From Amycolatopsis deserti (lineage in GTDB: Bacteria; Actinomycetota; Actinomycetes; Mycobacteriales; Pseudonocardiaceae): DNA of 64,000 nucleotides. The first letter of the stretch is position 1; each line of letters starts with the position of its first letter. Both the position numbers and the translations under genes were made by a program. The notes under the pieces are model-generated. The model searched no databases and was not told the DNA's origin. It saw only the letters and a list, made by a program, of their open reading frames with translations. Positions 43,025 through 51,805 of the stretch are shown here, one piece after another. The stretch is from positions 372,001 to 436,000 of the forward strand of contig NZ_BNAU01000006.1 of NCBI RefSeq assembly GCF_014653945.1, written 5' to 3'.

Positions 43025-44509
43025 TCAGCGCTTGCGGCCGTACAACCCGGTGACGAGCTTGCTCACCAGCTTGTCCGTCTTCTCGGTGCGGGCGAACGTG
43101 GTGAGCTTGATCGGCACCGCGAACCGCTGCCGGGCGACCGCCTTCGAGCGGGCGAACTCGCGCAGGCCTTCCGGGCCGTGGATGCGCCCGAAACCGGAGT
43201 CGCCGACGCCGCCGAACGGCAGCGACGCGGTCCCGGCGAACGAGAACGGCGCGTTGATCGAGATCATCCCGGCCTTGAGCCGCTGGGCCAGTCGTGCGGC
43301 GTTGCGGCGCGAGAACACCGTCGAGCCCAGCCCGTAGACCGTGGCGTTGGCCTTCTCGACCGCCTCGTCCATGTCGCGCACCTTGGCGATGGTCATGGTC
43401 GGGCCGAACGTCTCCTCCCGCACCGCCGCGGAGTCCTCCGGCACGTCGACCAGGACGGTCGGCTCGACGAACCGGTCGCCGACCGCGTCCGCGCCGCCGG
43501 TCAGCGCCCGTCCGCCGCGGGCCAGCGCGTCGGCGATGTGCCTGCGCACCACGTCCAGCTGCGACGGCATCGTCATCGGGCCGTACTGCTCGCCCGGCTT
43601 GACGCGCCGGGTCAACGCGACCACCTTGTCCACGAAGGTGTCGTAGACCTGCTCGTGCACGTACACCCGCTCCACGCCGATGCAGGTCTGCCCGGAGTTG
43701 GAGAACGCGCCCCACACGGCGGCGTCGGCGGCCGCGTCCAGGTCGGCGTCGGAGTCGACGATCAGCGGGTCCTTGCCGCCGGCCTCGATGACGACCGGTG
43801 TCAGCGTCTCGGCGGCCGCGGCCATGATCTTCTTGCCGGTCGCGGTCGAGCCGGTGAACGCGATCTTGTCCACGCCGGCGCCCACGAGCGCCGCGCCGGT
43901 CGCGCCGAAGCCGGTGACCAGCTGCAGCACCGGGTACTCCGGCACCACCTCGGCGAACGTGTCGACCAGCCACTTCCCGACGCCCGGGGTGTACTCGCTC
44001 GGCTTGAACACCACGGCGTTGCCCGCCGCGAGGGCGTAGGTGATCGAGCCCAGCGGCGTGTAGACGGGGTAGTTCCACGGCCCGATCACGCCGACCACGC
44101 CCAGCGGCTGGTACTCGACGCTCGCGGTGTGGTTGGACAGCAGCAGGCCGGCCGGGCGGCGCTTGCGGCCGAGCACCTTGCGCGCGTTGCGGGCGGCCCA
44201 GTGGATGTGCTCGATCGCGAGCACGGCCTCCAGTTGCGCGTCGCCGGCGGGCTTGCCGGTCTCCTCGCTGACGACTTCGCACAGCTCGGCGAGGCGGTGG
44301 GTGATGATCCCGTTCCAGCGGTGCAGGCGCTCGGCGCGGCCCTGGAAGCCGAGGCCCGCCCACCAGCCGGCGGCGGCCCGCGCAGCGGCGACGGCGGCCC
44401 GGACGTCCTCCGCGGTGTGCACCGGATAGGTCCCGACGACCTCGTCGGTGGCCGGGTTCAGCGAGTCGAACGTGTCCTGGACGGCCGGCTTCGGCTCCAC
44501 GGCGGTCAT
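43025..44509 (-). CDS. Succinate-semialdehyde dehydrogenase-type ALDH
   Basis: A 494-residue NAD(P) aldehyde dehydrogenase of the GabD2-like group. Motifs: GPWNYPVYTPLGSITYALAAGNAVVFKPSEYTP, AFTGSTATGKKI, catalytic Glu in VIEAGGKDPLIV, catalytic Cys in SNSGQTCIGVERV, and SLPFGGVGDSGFGRIHG. Substrate is probably succinate semialdehyde or a related aldehyde. Basic C-terminus. A TetR-type palindrome lies 16 bp upstream of the start, so a regulator elsewhere probably controls it. Confidence 0.88.
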   Translation of the reverse strand: MTAVEPKPAVQDTFDSLNPATDEVVGTYPVHTAEDVRAAVAAARAAAGWWAGLGFQGRAERLHRWNGIITHRLAELCEVVSEETGKPAGDAQLEAVLAIEHIHWAARNARKVLGRKRRPAGLLLSNHTASVEYQPLGVVGVIGPWNYPVYTPLGSITYALAAGNAVVFKPSEYTPGVGKWLVDTFAEVVPEYPVLQLVTGFGATGAALVGAGVDKIAFTGSTATGKKIMAAAAETLTPVVIEAGGKDPLIVDSDADLDAAADAAVWGAFSNSGQTCIGVERVYVHEQVYDTFVDKVVALTRRVKPGEQYGPMTMPSQLDVVRRHIADALARGGRALTGGADAVGDRFVEPTVLVDVPEDSAAVREETFGPTMTIAKVRDMDEAVEKANATVYGLGSTVFSRRNAARLAQRLKAGMISINAPFSFAGTASLPFGGVGDSGFGRIHGPEGLREFARSKAVARQRFAVPIKLTTFARTEKTDKLVSKLVTGLYGRKR

Positions 44510-44524
44510 CGTTGGCCTCCTAAC

Positions 44525-44536
44525 TACTGTTCAGTA
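44525..44536. promoter_or_regulatory. TetR-type operator palindrome upstream of the ALDH gene
   Basis: TACTGTTCAGTA: 5-bp arms around TT, within CTACTGTTCAGTAA. The TACTGnnCAGTA form is typical of TetR-family sites in actinomycetes. No TetR gene is adjacent. Confidence 0.6.
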
Positions 44537-44670
44537 ACGCCAGCATGACACACGCGGTGGCCGAGCTCACTACCCCGAGCGCGGGTGCCCGTCCGCCGGC
44601 TCTTCGGCGATCTTGGCGACGCGCTTCTGACCGGCCTAGGCTGGAGCTGAATTCATGCGGAGGAGCACAT

Positions 44671-45309
44671 ATGCGAATCGTCCATTTCGGACACGCCTGT
44701 GTCCTGCTGGAGACGGACAACGCGCGGATCCTGCTCGATCCCGGCGCGTTCTCGGAGGGGTTCGAGGGCGAGCGCGAGCTGGACGCGGTCCTGATCACCC
44801 ACCAGCACTTCGACCACATCGACAGCGAGAAGCTGCCCAAGCTGCTCGAGGCCAACCCGGGCGCGAAGCTGGTCGTCGACCCCGGTTCGGCGGAGACCGT
44901 GCAGAAACTCGGCCTGGAGTACGAGGTCGTCCACCCCGGTGACGCGTTCCAGGCGGGTGGCGCGGCGGTCAACGTCGTCGGCGGGCAGCACGCCGTGATC
45001 CACTCCGACATCCCGGTCATCCCGAACGTCGGCTACGTCGTCGACCATGGCGCGTTCTACCACCCCGGCGACTCGTTCTTCGTCCCCGAGCAGCGGGTCG
45101 ACGTGCTCGGCCTGCCCACCGGCGCGCCGTGGCTCAAGGCCGGGGAGGCGGTCGACTACCTGCGGGCCGTCGCGCCGCGGGTCGCCGTGCCGATCCACGA
45201 GGCGGTGCTCGCGAACCCGGCCATGCACTACGGCCTGTTCACCAACCTGGCGCCGGAGGGCACCGAGGTGCGGGTGCCGACGCGCGGCGAGGACGTCAAG
45301 CTCCCGTAG
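44671..45309 (+). CDS. Metallo-beta-lactamase-fold hydrolase, UlaG-like
   Basis: A 212-residue metal-dependent hydrolase. The metal motif is ITHQHFDHID; upstream is the family start IVHFGHACVLLET with LLDPGAF; later GGQHAVIHSD, FYHPGDSFF and AVPIHEAVLANPAMHYG complete the ligand set. Substrate unknown. A strong GGAGGAG precedes the ATG. The 3' end overlaps the convergent deacetylase-like gene by 82 bp. Confidence 0.88.
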   Translation: MRIVHFGHACVLLETDNARILLDPGAFSEGFEGERELDAVLITHQHFDHIDSEKLPKLLEANPGAKLVVDPGSAETVQKLGLEYEVVHPGDAFQAGGAAVNVVGGQHAVIHSDIPVIPNVGYVVDHGAFYHPGDSFFVPEQRVDVLGLPTGAPWLKAGEAVDYLRAVAPRVAVPIHEAVLANPAMHYGLFTNLAPEGTEVRVPTRGEDVKLP

Positions 45310-45974
45310 GTGGTGCCGAAGGCCCGGTTCTCCAGCGCCACGTCGACCGCGTCGAGGAAGGCGTGCCGGAGACCGGGCCGGGCCAGGTCGGTCGCGTCGA
45401 TCCCGAGGCGCACGAGACCACCACGTCGTGCGGCCCGCGCCGAGGCGAGCACCAGCGCGAACGCCCGCACGGTCTCGGTGCGGTGGTGGTGCGCGGCGAA
45501 GGACTGCACCCGCGCGCGGTGGACGGTGCGGGTGCGCAGGTCGTGCACCGCGGCGAGGTCGGCGCACAGCGCGAAGTGCTCCGCGGCCGCGGCCAGCGTG
45601 CCCGGCGAGGCGAGCCACCGCGGCGGCGCGAACCCGTCCGCGGTGAGTTCGAGCTTCTCCAGGGCGGCCTTGGCGGCGATCATCCGCAGCCGCGCCTCGT
45701 GCGCGGGCAGGCCGGCGAACTCGGCCTTGCGGTGCAGGCTCACCGCGCGGTGGCTGGGCGGGACGCGGTGGTCGTAGCCGTGCAGCAGGAGGCCGTCGCC
45801 CCGGCGGGTGCGCTCCCGCACCCAGGTGGTGACGGCCGGCGACCCTTCGGTGCGCGGCGCGAAGAGGAGGGACAGGGGGACGTTTCGGCGGTCCAGCTCG
45901 GCCGCGAGTTCGGCGCAGCGGTGCAGCGTCCGGGGACCGATGCCGGACAGCGAGACCAGCAGACGGGCGTCCAT
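45228..45974 (-). CDS. DUF2334 polysaccharide deacetylase-like protein
   Basis: A 248-residue protein from MDARLLVSLSGIGPRTLH. The deacetylase-like fold is suggested by RRNVPLSLLFAPRT, LLLHGYDHRVPPSHR and GFAPPRWLASPGTL. It is the DUF2334 group common beside SDR genes in actinomycetes. The last 26 or so residues (after FGTTYGSL) are read from the antisense of the neighbouring hydrolase and look unlike the family, so the original stop seems lost. Start is the ATG at 45974; a GTG 9 nt upstream is possible. Confidence 0.75.
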   Translation of the reverse strand: MDARLLVSLSGIGPRTLHRCAELAAELDRRNVPLSLLFAPRTEGSPAVTTWVRERTRRGDGLLLHGYDHRVPPSHRAVSLHRKAEFAGLPAHEARLRMIAAKAALEKLELTADGFAPPRWLASPGTLAAAAEHFALCADLAAVHDLRTRTVHRARVQSFAAHHHRTETVRAFALVLASARAARRGGLVRLGIDATDLARPGLRHAFLDAVDVALENRAFGTTYGSLTSSPRVGTRTSVPSGARLVNRP

Positions 45975-46070
45975 GTCACCCACCGCACCAGATCGTCATG
46001 ACCAGCCCCTTACCCGCGGGTGACGGCAACCATGACGGGAACTGACAGGGTTCACCAGCACGGTGGACGC

Positions 46071-46988
46071 ATGAGCAACGAACTGAGTGGGAAGGTCGCG
46101 CTGGTCGCGGGCGGCACGCGCGGGGCGAGCCGGGCGATCGCGGTCGAGCTGGGGCGCCGGGGCGCGTTCGTGTACGTCACCGGGCGGACCTCCGGGGCGC
46201 ACCGGTCCGAGGTGAACCGGCCGGAGACGATCGAGGGCACGCTGGAGCGGATCACCGAGGCGGGCGGCACGGGCGCGGCGATCCGGGTCGACCACCTCGA
46301 CCCGGACCAGGTGCGGGCGCTGGCCGAGCGGGTGGACCGCGAGCAGGGACGGCTGGACATCCTGGTCGACGGCATCTGGGGCGGCGACGAGTACATCGGC
46401 TGGGGCAAGACGGTGTGGGAGCTGCCGCTGGACCACGCGCTGCGGTCGGTCCGGCTGGGCATCGACGCGCACATCATCACCAGCCACTTCCTGCTGCCGC
46501 TGGTGATCCGCGAGCGCGGCGGGCTGGTGGTGGAGATGACCGACGGGACCGAGGAGTACAACTCGCGGTACCGGGCGGGCACGTCGATCGGGTTCTACGT
46601 GGCGAAGGCGGCGTCGCACAGCATCGTCAAGGCCGAGGCGCACGACCTGGCCCCGCACGGCGTGACGGCGGTGGCGATGACGCCGGGTTGGCTGCGGTCG
46701 GAGGCGATGCTGGACCACTTCGGCGTGACCGAGGAGACCTGGCGGGACGCGCTGGTGAAGGAGCCGCACTTCGGCATCTCGGAGTCGCCGGTGTTCGTCG
46801 GCCGGGCGGTGGCGTCGCTGGCGGCGGACCCCGAGCGGCACCGGTTCCACGGGCAGACGTTGAACAGCGGGCAGTTGGCGAAGATCTACGGGTTCGACGA
46901 CGTGGACGGCAGCCGGCCGGACGCCTGGCGGTACGTCGTGGAGGTCCAGGACGCGGGCAAGCCGGCGAACCCGGGCGCTTACCGGTGA
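46071..46988 (+). CDS. SDR family oxidoreductase
   Basis: A 305-residue short-chain dehydrogenase with the nucleotide loop GKVALVAGGTRGASRAIAVELG. The substrate region has YNSRYRAGTSIGFYVAKAASHSIVKAEA, where the expected YxxxK reads FYVAK, so the catalytic Tyr is shifted by one or replaced; I believe this form is seen in a subfamily. Also TPGWLRSEAMLDHFGVTEETWRDA. Substrate unknown. I chose the ATG of MSNELSGK; a start 39 nt earlier is possible. Converges with the WYL gene. Confidence 0.83.
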   Translation: MSNELSGKVALVAGGTRGASRAIAVELGRRGAFVYVTGRTSGAHRSEVNRPETIEGTLERITEAGGTGAAIRVDHLDPDQVRALAERVDREQGRLDILVDGIWGGDEYIGWGKTVWELPLDHALRSVRLGIDAHIITSHFLLPLVIRERGGLVVEMTDGTEEYNSRYRAGTSIGFYVAKAASHSIVKAEAHDLAPHGVTAVAMTPGWLRSEAMLDHFGVTEETWRDALVKEPHFGISESPVFVGRAVASLAADPERHRFHGQTLNSGQLAKIYGFDDVDGSRPDAWRYVVEVQDAGKPANPGAYR

Positions 46989-47012
46989 GGGTCGGTTGCT
47001 GGTGATGGCCGG

Positions 47013-47978
47013 TTACTGGTGACGGTGGGCCATCCGCCGTGCGGCGTCGGCGAACGCGGCCCGCACGGCGGGTGGTTCGAGGACCTCGACATCGGGGCCG
47101 AGGCCGAGCAGCATGCTCGCCGCGATGTCCGGTTCTTCCAGGTCGACGGTGACCTCGACCCAGCCCTCGTCGTCCGGCGGACCGGCCGCGTCGAGGGCGG
47201 CGAGGGCCAGGTCGGGGTCGACGACCTGCGGTAGGCGTTTGGTGCCCCAGCGGGACAGGCGCAACCGGACGGGGTGTCGGTGCAGGGAGCGCTCGAACTG
47301 GGTGGAGGAGCGTTGCCACCAGCGGGCGAGGTCGAAGTCCGCGGGCCGCTCGAAGCGCTCGTCGGTGAGGTCGACGGCGGTGATCCGGCTGACCCGGTAG
47401 GTGCGGGTGGCGTCGTCGATCCGGGCGACGAGGTACCAGACACCGGCCTTGAGGACGAGGCCGAGCGGTTCGAGGAGGCGTTCGACGGGGTGGTCGCCGC
47501 GCCGGTAGGTGACGGCGGCGCGGCGCTGCTCCCACACGGCCTGCGCGATGGCCGCGAGGTGCTCGGCGTCTTCTTCGGACTTGAACCAGGCGGGCGCGTC
47601 GAGGTGGAAGCGTTGGGCGAGGTGCTGGGCCTGGTCGCGCAACGGGGCGGGGAGGGTGGCCTTGACCTTGGCGTGGGCGGCGGAGACGGCGGTGCCGAGC
47701 CCCAGCTCGGCCAGCGCGCGGGGCACCCCCATGGCGAAGATGGCGACGGCCTCGCGCGAGGTGAGCCCGTCCAGCCGGGTCCGCCACCCTTCGACCAGCC
47801 GGACACCGCCGTACCGCCCGGTCTCCGTCCACAGTGGAACACCGGCGGCCTGGAGCGCGGCGATGTCGCGGTGCATGGTCCGCTCCGAGACGCCGAGGGT
47901 CTTGGCCAGCTCGGGCACGGTCGCGCTACGCCTGCTCTGCAGGGTGAAGAGCAGGGCCACGAGACGTTCGGCGCGCAT
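47013..47978 (-). CDS. WYL-domain transcriptional regulator
   Basis: A 321-residue HTH-11/WYL regulator: LQSRRSATVPELAKTLGVSERTMHRDIAAL, wing GRYGGVRLVEGW, then LGLVLKAGVWYLVARIDDATRTYRVSRITAV. The true start is the ATG of MRAERLVALLFT at 47978; the open frame continues upstream for 62 codons, but those are the translated 75-bp repeats and an adjacent stretch, not protein. It may regulate the convergent SDR gene or another target. Confidence 0.87.
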   Translation of the reverse strand: MRAERLVALLFTLQSRRSATVPELAKTLGVSERTMHRDIAALQAAGVPLWTETGRYGGVRLVEGWRTRLDGLTSREAVAIFAMGVPRALAELGLGTAVSAAHAKVKATLPAPLRDQAQHLAQRFHLDAPAWFKSEEDAEHLAAIAQAVWEQRRAAVTYRRGDHPVERLLEPLGLVLKAGVWYLVARIDDATRTYRVSRITAVDLTDERFERPADFDLARWWQRSSTQFERSLHRHPVRLRLSRWGTKRLPQVVDPDLALAALDAAGPPDDEGWVEVTVDLEEPDIAASMLLGLGPDVEVLEPPAVRAAFADAARRMAHRHQ

Positions 47979-48040
47979 GGCTCCAGATGATGCCGCAGGT
48001 GCGGCGCGTTGGGTGGGGCCGCGCCGCGAGTGGGCGTCTC

Positions 48041-48408
48041 GTGGGCGTGCGAGGTGTCGCTTTCGTGTGGCGGTGAATGGACCGTTCATGCGGCCGCGCC
48101 ACGGGTGGGGGTCTTGTGGGCGTGCGAGGTGTCGCTTTGGTGTGGCGGTGAATGGACCGTTCATGCCGCTGTGCCGCGGGTGGGCATCTCGTGACCGCGC
48201 GAGGTGTCACTGTCGCGTGGCGGTGAATGGACCGTTCATGCGGCCGCGCCACCAGCGGGCATCTCGTGAGCGCGCGAGGTGCCCTCTCGTGTTGCGATGA
48301 ACGGACCGTTCACGCGGCCGCGCCACCAGCGGGCATCCCGTGAGCGCGCGAGGTGCACCTTCGTGCGGGGATGAATGGACCGTTCACGCTGCCGCACCGC
48401 CAGTGGGG
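48041..48408. repeat. Five tandem copies of a 74/75-bp unit
   Basis: The core TGAATGGACCGTTCATG (or TGAACGGACCGTTCACG) recurs at 48074, 48149, 48224, 48298 and 48372: spacings 75, 75, 74, 74 bp. The core is close to a palindrome, TGAACGG-A-CCGTTCA. Between cores lie a GCCGCGCCAC segment, GGCATCTCGTG and CGCGAGGTG. The array fills the gap between the WYL gene and purB; there is no gene between 47979 and 48481. Copies differ by point changes. Confidence 0.9.
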
Positions 48409-48445
48409 CTCAGCGAGAGCCCCTCGCCCGCCTCAGAAACCCCCA

Positions 48446-48490
48446 CCCAGCTCAGAGGATCCCAGCTCCGAGGACCCCAGCTCAGAGGAT
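48446..48490. repeat. Three copies of a 15-bp unit at the purB stop
   Basis: Units at 48446-48460, 48461-48475 and 48476-48490: CCCAGCTCAGAGGAT, CCCAGCTCCGAGGAC, CCCAGCTCAGAGGAT. The third overlaps the last codons and stop of purB. Confidence 0.85.
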
Positions 48491-49906
48491 CGGCTGCGGC
48501 ACGTACTTCGACGCCTCCGGGAACCGCGTCAGCACGTCCTCCACGCGCTCCACCACCGAAGCCACCTGAGCCGGCGCCACCCCGGTGAACGAGATCCGGT
48601 CCGCCAGCAGCCGGTCCAGCGCCTTCCGGTCCAGGGGCAGCCGGGAGTCCGACGCCAGCCGGTCCAGCAGGTCGTTGTCGGCGCCCTTCTCGCGCATCGC
48701 CAGCGCCACCCCGACCGCGTGCTCCTTGATCGCCTCGTGGGCGGTTTCCCGGCCCACCCCGCCGCGCACCGACGCCATCAGCACCTTCGTCGTCGCCAGG
48801 AAAGGCAAGTACCGCTCCAGCTCGCGCGCCACCACCGCCGGGAACGCGCCGAACTCGTCGAGCACCGTGAGGAACGTCTCCAGCAGCCCGTCCAGCGCGA
48901 AGAACGCGTCCGGCAGCGCGACCCGCCGCACCACCGAATCCGACACGTCCCCCTCGTTCCACTGGTCGCCCGCCAGCTCGCCGATCATCGACAGGTAGCC
49001 ACGCAGCACCACGGCCAGCCCGTTGACCCGCTCGCACGACCGCGTGTTCATCTTGTGCGGCATCGCCGACGAGCCGACCTGCCCGGGCTTGAACCCCTCG
49101 GTCACCAGCTCGTGCCCGGCCATCAACCGGATCGTCTTCGCCAGGCTCGACGGCGCCGCCGCCACCTGGACCAGCGCCGACAGCACGTCGAAGTCCAGCG
49201 ACCGCGGGTACACCTGCCCGACGCTGGTGAACGTCCGCGAGAACCCGAGGTGCGCGGCGATCCGCTGCTCCAGCTCGGCCAGCGTCTCCGCGGACCCCAG
49301 CAGGTCCAGCATGTCCTGCGCCGTCCCCACCGGGCCCTTGATCCCCCGCAGCGGGTACCGCCCGATCAGGTCGTCCAGCCGGTCGAACGCCACCAGCAGC
49401 TCGTCGGCCGCCGTCGCGAAGCGCTTGCCCAGCGTCGTCGCCTGGGCGGCCACGTTGTGTGACCGGCCGGCCATCACCAGCTCCGTGTGCTCGGCGGCCA
49501 GCGCGGCCAGCCGGGCCAGCACCGCGGCCACCCGCGAGCGCAACAGCTCCAGCGACCGCCGGACCTGCAGCTGCTCGACGTTCTCGGTCAGGTCCCGCGA
49601 CGTCATGCCCTTGTGCACGTGCTCGTGCCCGGCCAGCGCGTTGAACTCCTCGATGCGCGCCTTCACGTCGTGCCGGGTGACCCGCTCCCGCTCGGCGATG
49701 CTGTCCAGGTCGACCTGGTCCAGCACCCGCTGGTAGTCCTCGACGACGCCGTCCGGCACCTCGACACCGAGGTCCCGCTGCGCGCGCAGCACCGCGATCC
49801 ACAGCTCGCGCTCGAGCTTCACCTTGTTCTCCGGCGACCACAGCGAGACCAGCTCGGGAGAGGCGTAGCGACCGGCGAGGACGTTCGGGATCCGCGGTTT
49901 CGTCAC
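48482..49906 (-). CDS. purB: Adenylosuccinate lyase PurB
   Basis: Acts at two steps of purine synthesis (SAICAR and adenylosuccinate cleavage). The 474-residue product has HKGMTSRDLTENVEQ, RSHNVAAQATTLGKRFA and the signature GSSAMPHKMNTRSCER. The GTG start overlaps the tetR stop by 4 bp; TAAGCT lies 6 nt upstream inside tetR (49913-49918), giving it its own leaderless promoter. It is longer than the core family by a typical C-terminal domain. The final codons are part of a 15-bp triplet repeat. Confidence 0.93.
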   Translation of the reverse strand: MTKPRIPNVLAGRYASPELVSLWSPENKVKLERELWIAVLRAQRDLGVEVPDGVVEDYQRVLDQVDLDSIAERERVTRHDVKARIEEFNALAGHEHVHKGMTSRDLTENVEQLQVRRSLELLRSRVAAVLARLAALAAEHTELVMAGRSHNVAAQATTLGKRFATAADELLVAFDRLDDLIGRYPLRGIKGPVGTAQDMLDLLGSAETLAELEQRIAAHLGFSRTFTSVGQVYPRSLDFDVLSALVQVAAAPSSLAKTIRLMAGHELVTEGFKPGQVGSSAMPHKMNTRSCERVNGLAVVLRGYLSMIGELAGDQWNEGDVSDSVVRRVALPDAFFALDGLLETFLTVLDEFGAFPAVVARELERYLPFLATTKVLMASVRGGVGRETAHEAIKEHAVGVALAMREKGADNDLLDRLASDSRLPLDRKALDRLLADRISFTGVAPAQVASVVERVEDVLTRFPEASKYVPQPIL

Positions 49907-50493
49907 GACCCAAGCTTAGATAGCGCCCGCGCCAGCCTCGCCCGCGCCACCGCCCGCGGATCCGGATCCACCTCGATCAAGGCGTTGACCACGGCACCGT
50001 CGACGAGCGCGATCAGCTCCTCCAGCCGGTCCCGCTCGATCACCACCCCGGACCGGGCGAAGATCTCGGTCAGCAGTTCCCGCAGCTCCGCGCCGAGCGC
50101 CCGCATCAACGGCCGCAGGTACGGCCGCCGCCCGGTCGCCACCAGCCGCTCGTACCGCAGCAGCACCGCCTCGTACCCCGGGTCCTCGCCGAGCAGCTGG
50201 TCCAGCACCAGCTCGACGACGCTGTCGATGCCGCGCGGCGCGGTCGGCAGCTCGTCCAGCTGCGCGTGCCCCTTCGCCAGCTCGGCGCGGCCGTGGTGCT
50301 CGGCGGCGGCGCTGATGAGGTCGTCGAGCGAGTCGAAGTAGTACGTCGTGGACGCCAGCGGCAACCCCGCCCGCTCGGCGACCGCGCGGTGCCGGATCGC
50401 GTCGAAGCCGCCCTCGACCAGCAGCTCGGCCGCGGCCTCGATGAGGGCCGCCCGCCTGCGCTCACCCTTCGGCGTGCTCGCTCCGGACGTCAT
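49903..50493 (-). CDS. TetR-family transcriptional regulator
   Basis: A 196-residue TetR protein: RRRAALIEAAAELLVEGGFDAIRHRAVAERAGLPLASTTYYFDSL is the N-terminal DNA-binding domain; the ligand domain has an Arg/Leu-rich helical C-terminus. Targets are unknown. It is coupled to purB by a 4-bp overlap and separated by 18 bp from the anti-sigma-like gene upstream on the same strand. Confidence 0.87.
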   Translation of the reverse strand: MTSGASTPKGERRRAALIEAAAELLVEGGFDAIRHRAVAERAGLPLASTTYYFDSLDDLISAAAEHHGRAELAKGHAQLDELPTAPRGIDSVVELVLDQLLGEDPGYEAVLLRYERLVATGRRPYLRPLMRALGAELRELLTEIFARSGVVIERDRLEELIALVDGAVVNALIEVDPDPRAVARARLARALSKLGS

Positions 50494-50511
50494 GGCCGCC
50501 CATCTAACCAG

Positions 50512-51198
50512 CTAGAACCTCTGCGCGAGCGCGGTGGCGATCTTCGGGACGTCCTCGGCCAGCGGTGCGGCGCTGCCCGGGTCCGGCACGCTCAGCACGA
50601 TTACCGTCCCGCCGCCCGCGGTCAGACGCTGGTCGACGACCGCGCCGTCGGCGAGCTTCGCGAGCTGGACGTTGACCCCCGGCGGCAGCACGGTCGCCGA
50701 CACCGAACCGGTGCGGCCGTTCTCCGCCACGCCGTAACTGGCCGTCCGCGAGCCCGGCGTGCACACGTCTCCGGCGCGCGGCCCGGTGATCCCGGTGGCC
50801 GGGAGCTCGCCAGCGAGGGCGGTGGCGAGCTCCCGGTCCACCTTGTCGCACCCGGAGGTGCTGTCGGCCCGCGGGCCGTTCTCCCCGGCGCCCTCTCCTC
50901 CCTGCATGGCGGAGGGACCGGAAAGCTGTGGCACAGCGGACGGGAGACGCCCCGGGGCGTTCGCCGGTTGCTCCTGCCCCTGGACTTGAGTCGATTGGGT
51001 GGTCCGGGACTGGACGAATCCGGCGATTCCGGCGCCGAACAGGGCGAACACCACGCAGAGTGACGCCACTGCGAGCGTCGTGCGCCGCCGCGCGGTGACC
51101 CGCGCCGAGGCCGCCCGCACGTCCCGCACGTCGAAGCCCGCCGGAGGCGGCTCACCGGGCGCGGACCGGAACAACTCCGTCAGCTCGTGCTCATCCAC
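50512..51198 (-). CDS. Probable membrane anti-sigma factor
   Basis: A 228-residue single-pass protein with a cytoplasmic N-terminal segment (MDEHELTELFRSAPGEPPPAGFDVRDV), a membrane helix (about residues 40-62) and an outside domain with two cysteines (SGCDKVDREL, GDVCTPG). Placement directly after a SigE-family sigma gene with an 8-bp overlap suggests it inhibits that sigma. The HxxxCxxC zinc motif of classic anti-sigmas is absent; the role is inferred. Confidence 0.65.
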   Translation of the reverse strand: MDEHELTELFRSAPGEPPPAGFDVRDVRAASARVTARRRTTLAVASLCVVFALFGAGIAGFVQSRTTQSTQVQGQEQPANAPGRLPSAVPQLSGPSAMQGGEGAGENGPRADSTSGCDKVDRELATALAGELPATGITGPRAGDVCTPGSRTASYGVAENGRTGSVSATVLPPGVNVQLAKLADGAVVDQRLTAGGGTVIVLSVPDPGSAAPLAEDVPKIATALAQRF

Positions 51199-51700
51199 CG
51201 GCTTCCACCTCCTCGCCCAGCGCGTCGCGCAGGTTCGCCAGCCCCCGCGCGGTCTGGCTCTTCACGTTTCCCTCGCTGCAGCCGAGGACCTTCGCCACCC
51301 CGGCCACGTCCAGCCCCTCGAAGTACCGCAGGACCAGCACGGCCCGCTGCTTCGGCGGCACCGCGCGCAACCCGGCCAGCAGGTCCGCGCGCGTGGCGAC
51401 CTGCTCGTCCAGCCGCGATCCGGCGGGCTCGGGCTCGGGCAGCTCCGCCACGTGCCGCTCCCTCCGCCAGGGCCGTCTCGACTCGTCGATCGACGCCCGG
51501 ACCAGCGTCCGCCGCACGTAGGCGTCGGTCGCGGCGCGGTCCCGGATGCGGTTCCACTTCCGGTGCAGCGCCACGAACGCCGTCTGCGCGAGGTCGTCCG
51601 CGCGGTGCCAGTCGCCGCAGAGCAGGTACGCGGTCCGGCGCACGGAGTCGCGCTTGGCCGCGAAGTACTCCGCGAAGTCCTGCTCGTCGCGTTCGTCCAC
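51191..51700 (-). CDS. SigE-family ECF RNA polymerase sigma factor
   Basis: A 169-residue ECF sigma. Region 2 includes DFAEYFAAKRDSVRRTAYLLCGDWHRADDLAQTAFVALHRKW; region 4 is LRAVPPKQRAVLVLRYFEGLDVAGVAKVLGCSEGNVKSQTARGLANLRDAL. The SigE family of Streptomyces and relatives often lies beside a membrane anti-sigma, as here. Start is the GTG at 51700 (VDERDEQDF); GGAGCGGAGA is upstream. Confidence 0.88.
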   Translation of the reverse strand: MDERDEQDFAEYFAAKRDSVRRTAYLLCGDWHRADDLAQTAFVALHRKWNRIRDRAATDAYVRRTLVRASIDESRRPWRRERHVAELPEPEPAGSRLDEQVATRADLLAGLRAVPPKQRAVLVLRYFEGLDVAGVAKVLGCSEGNVKSQTARGLANLRDALGEEVEAGG

Positions 51701-51805
51701 GCGTTTAGGCTCTCCGCTCCTCGGTCTCGGCGTAAAGACGGAAGTGCCCACCCGGCGGGTTGCACCTTCTTGAAGATCATCTGAACGGTGTGATGTGATC
51801 TGACT

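Noticed and set aside
47979..48164. N-terminal extension of the second WYL regulator
   Set aside because: The extra residues are two translated copies of the 75-bp repeat plus filler; homologous proteins start at MRAERL.
48041..48408. CRISPR array
   Set aside because: The units are contiguous and similar along their whole length, with no unique spacers and no cas genes.
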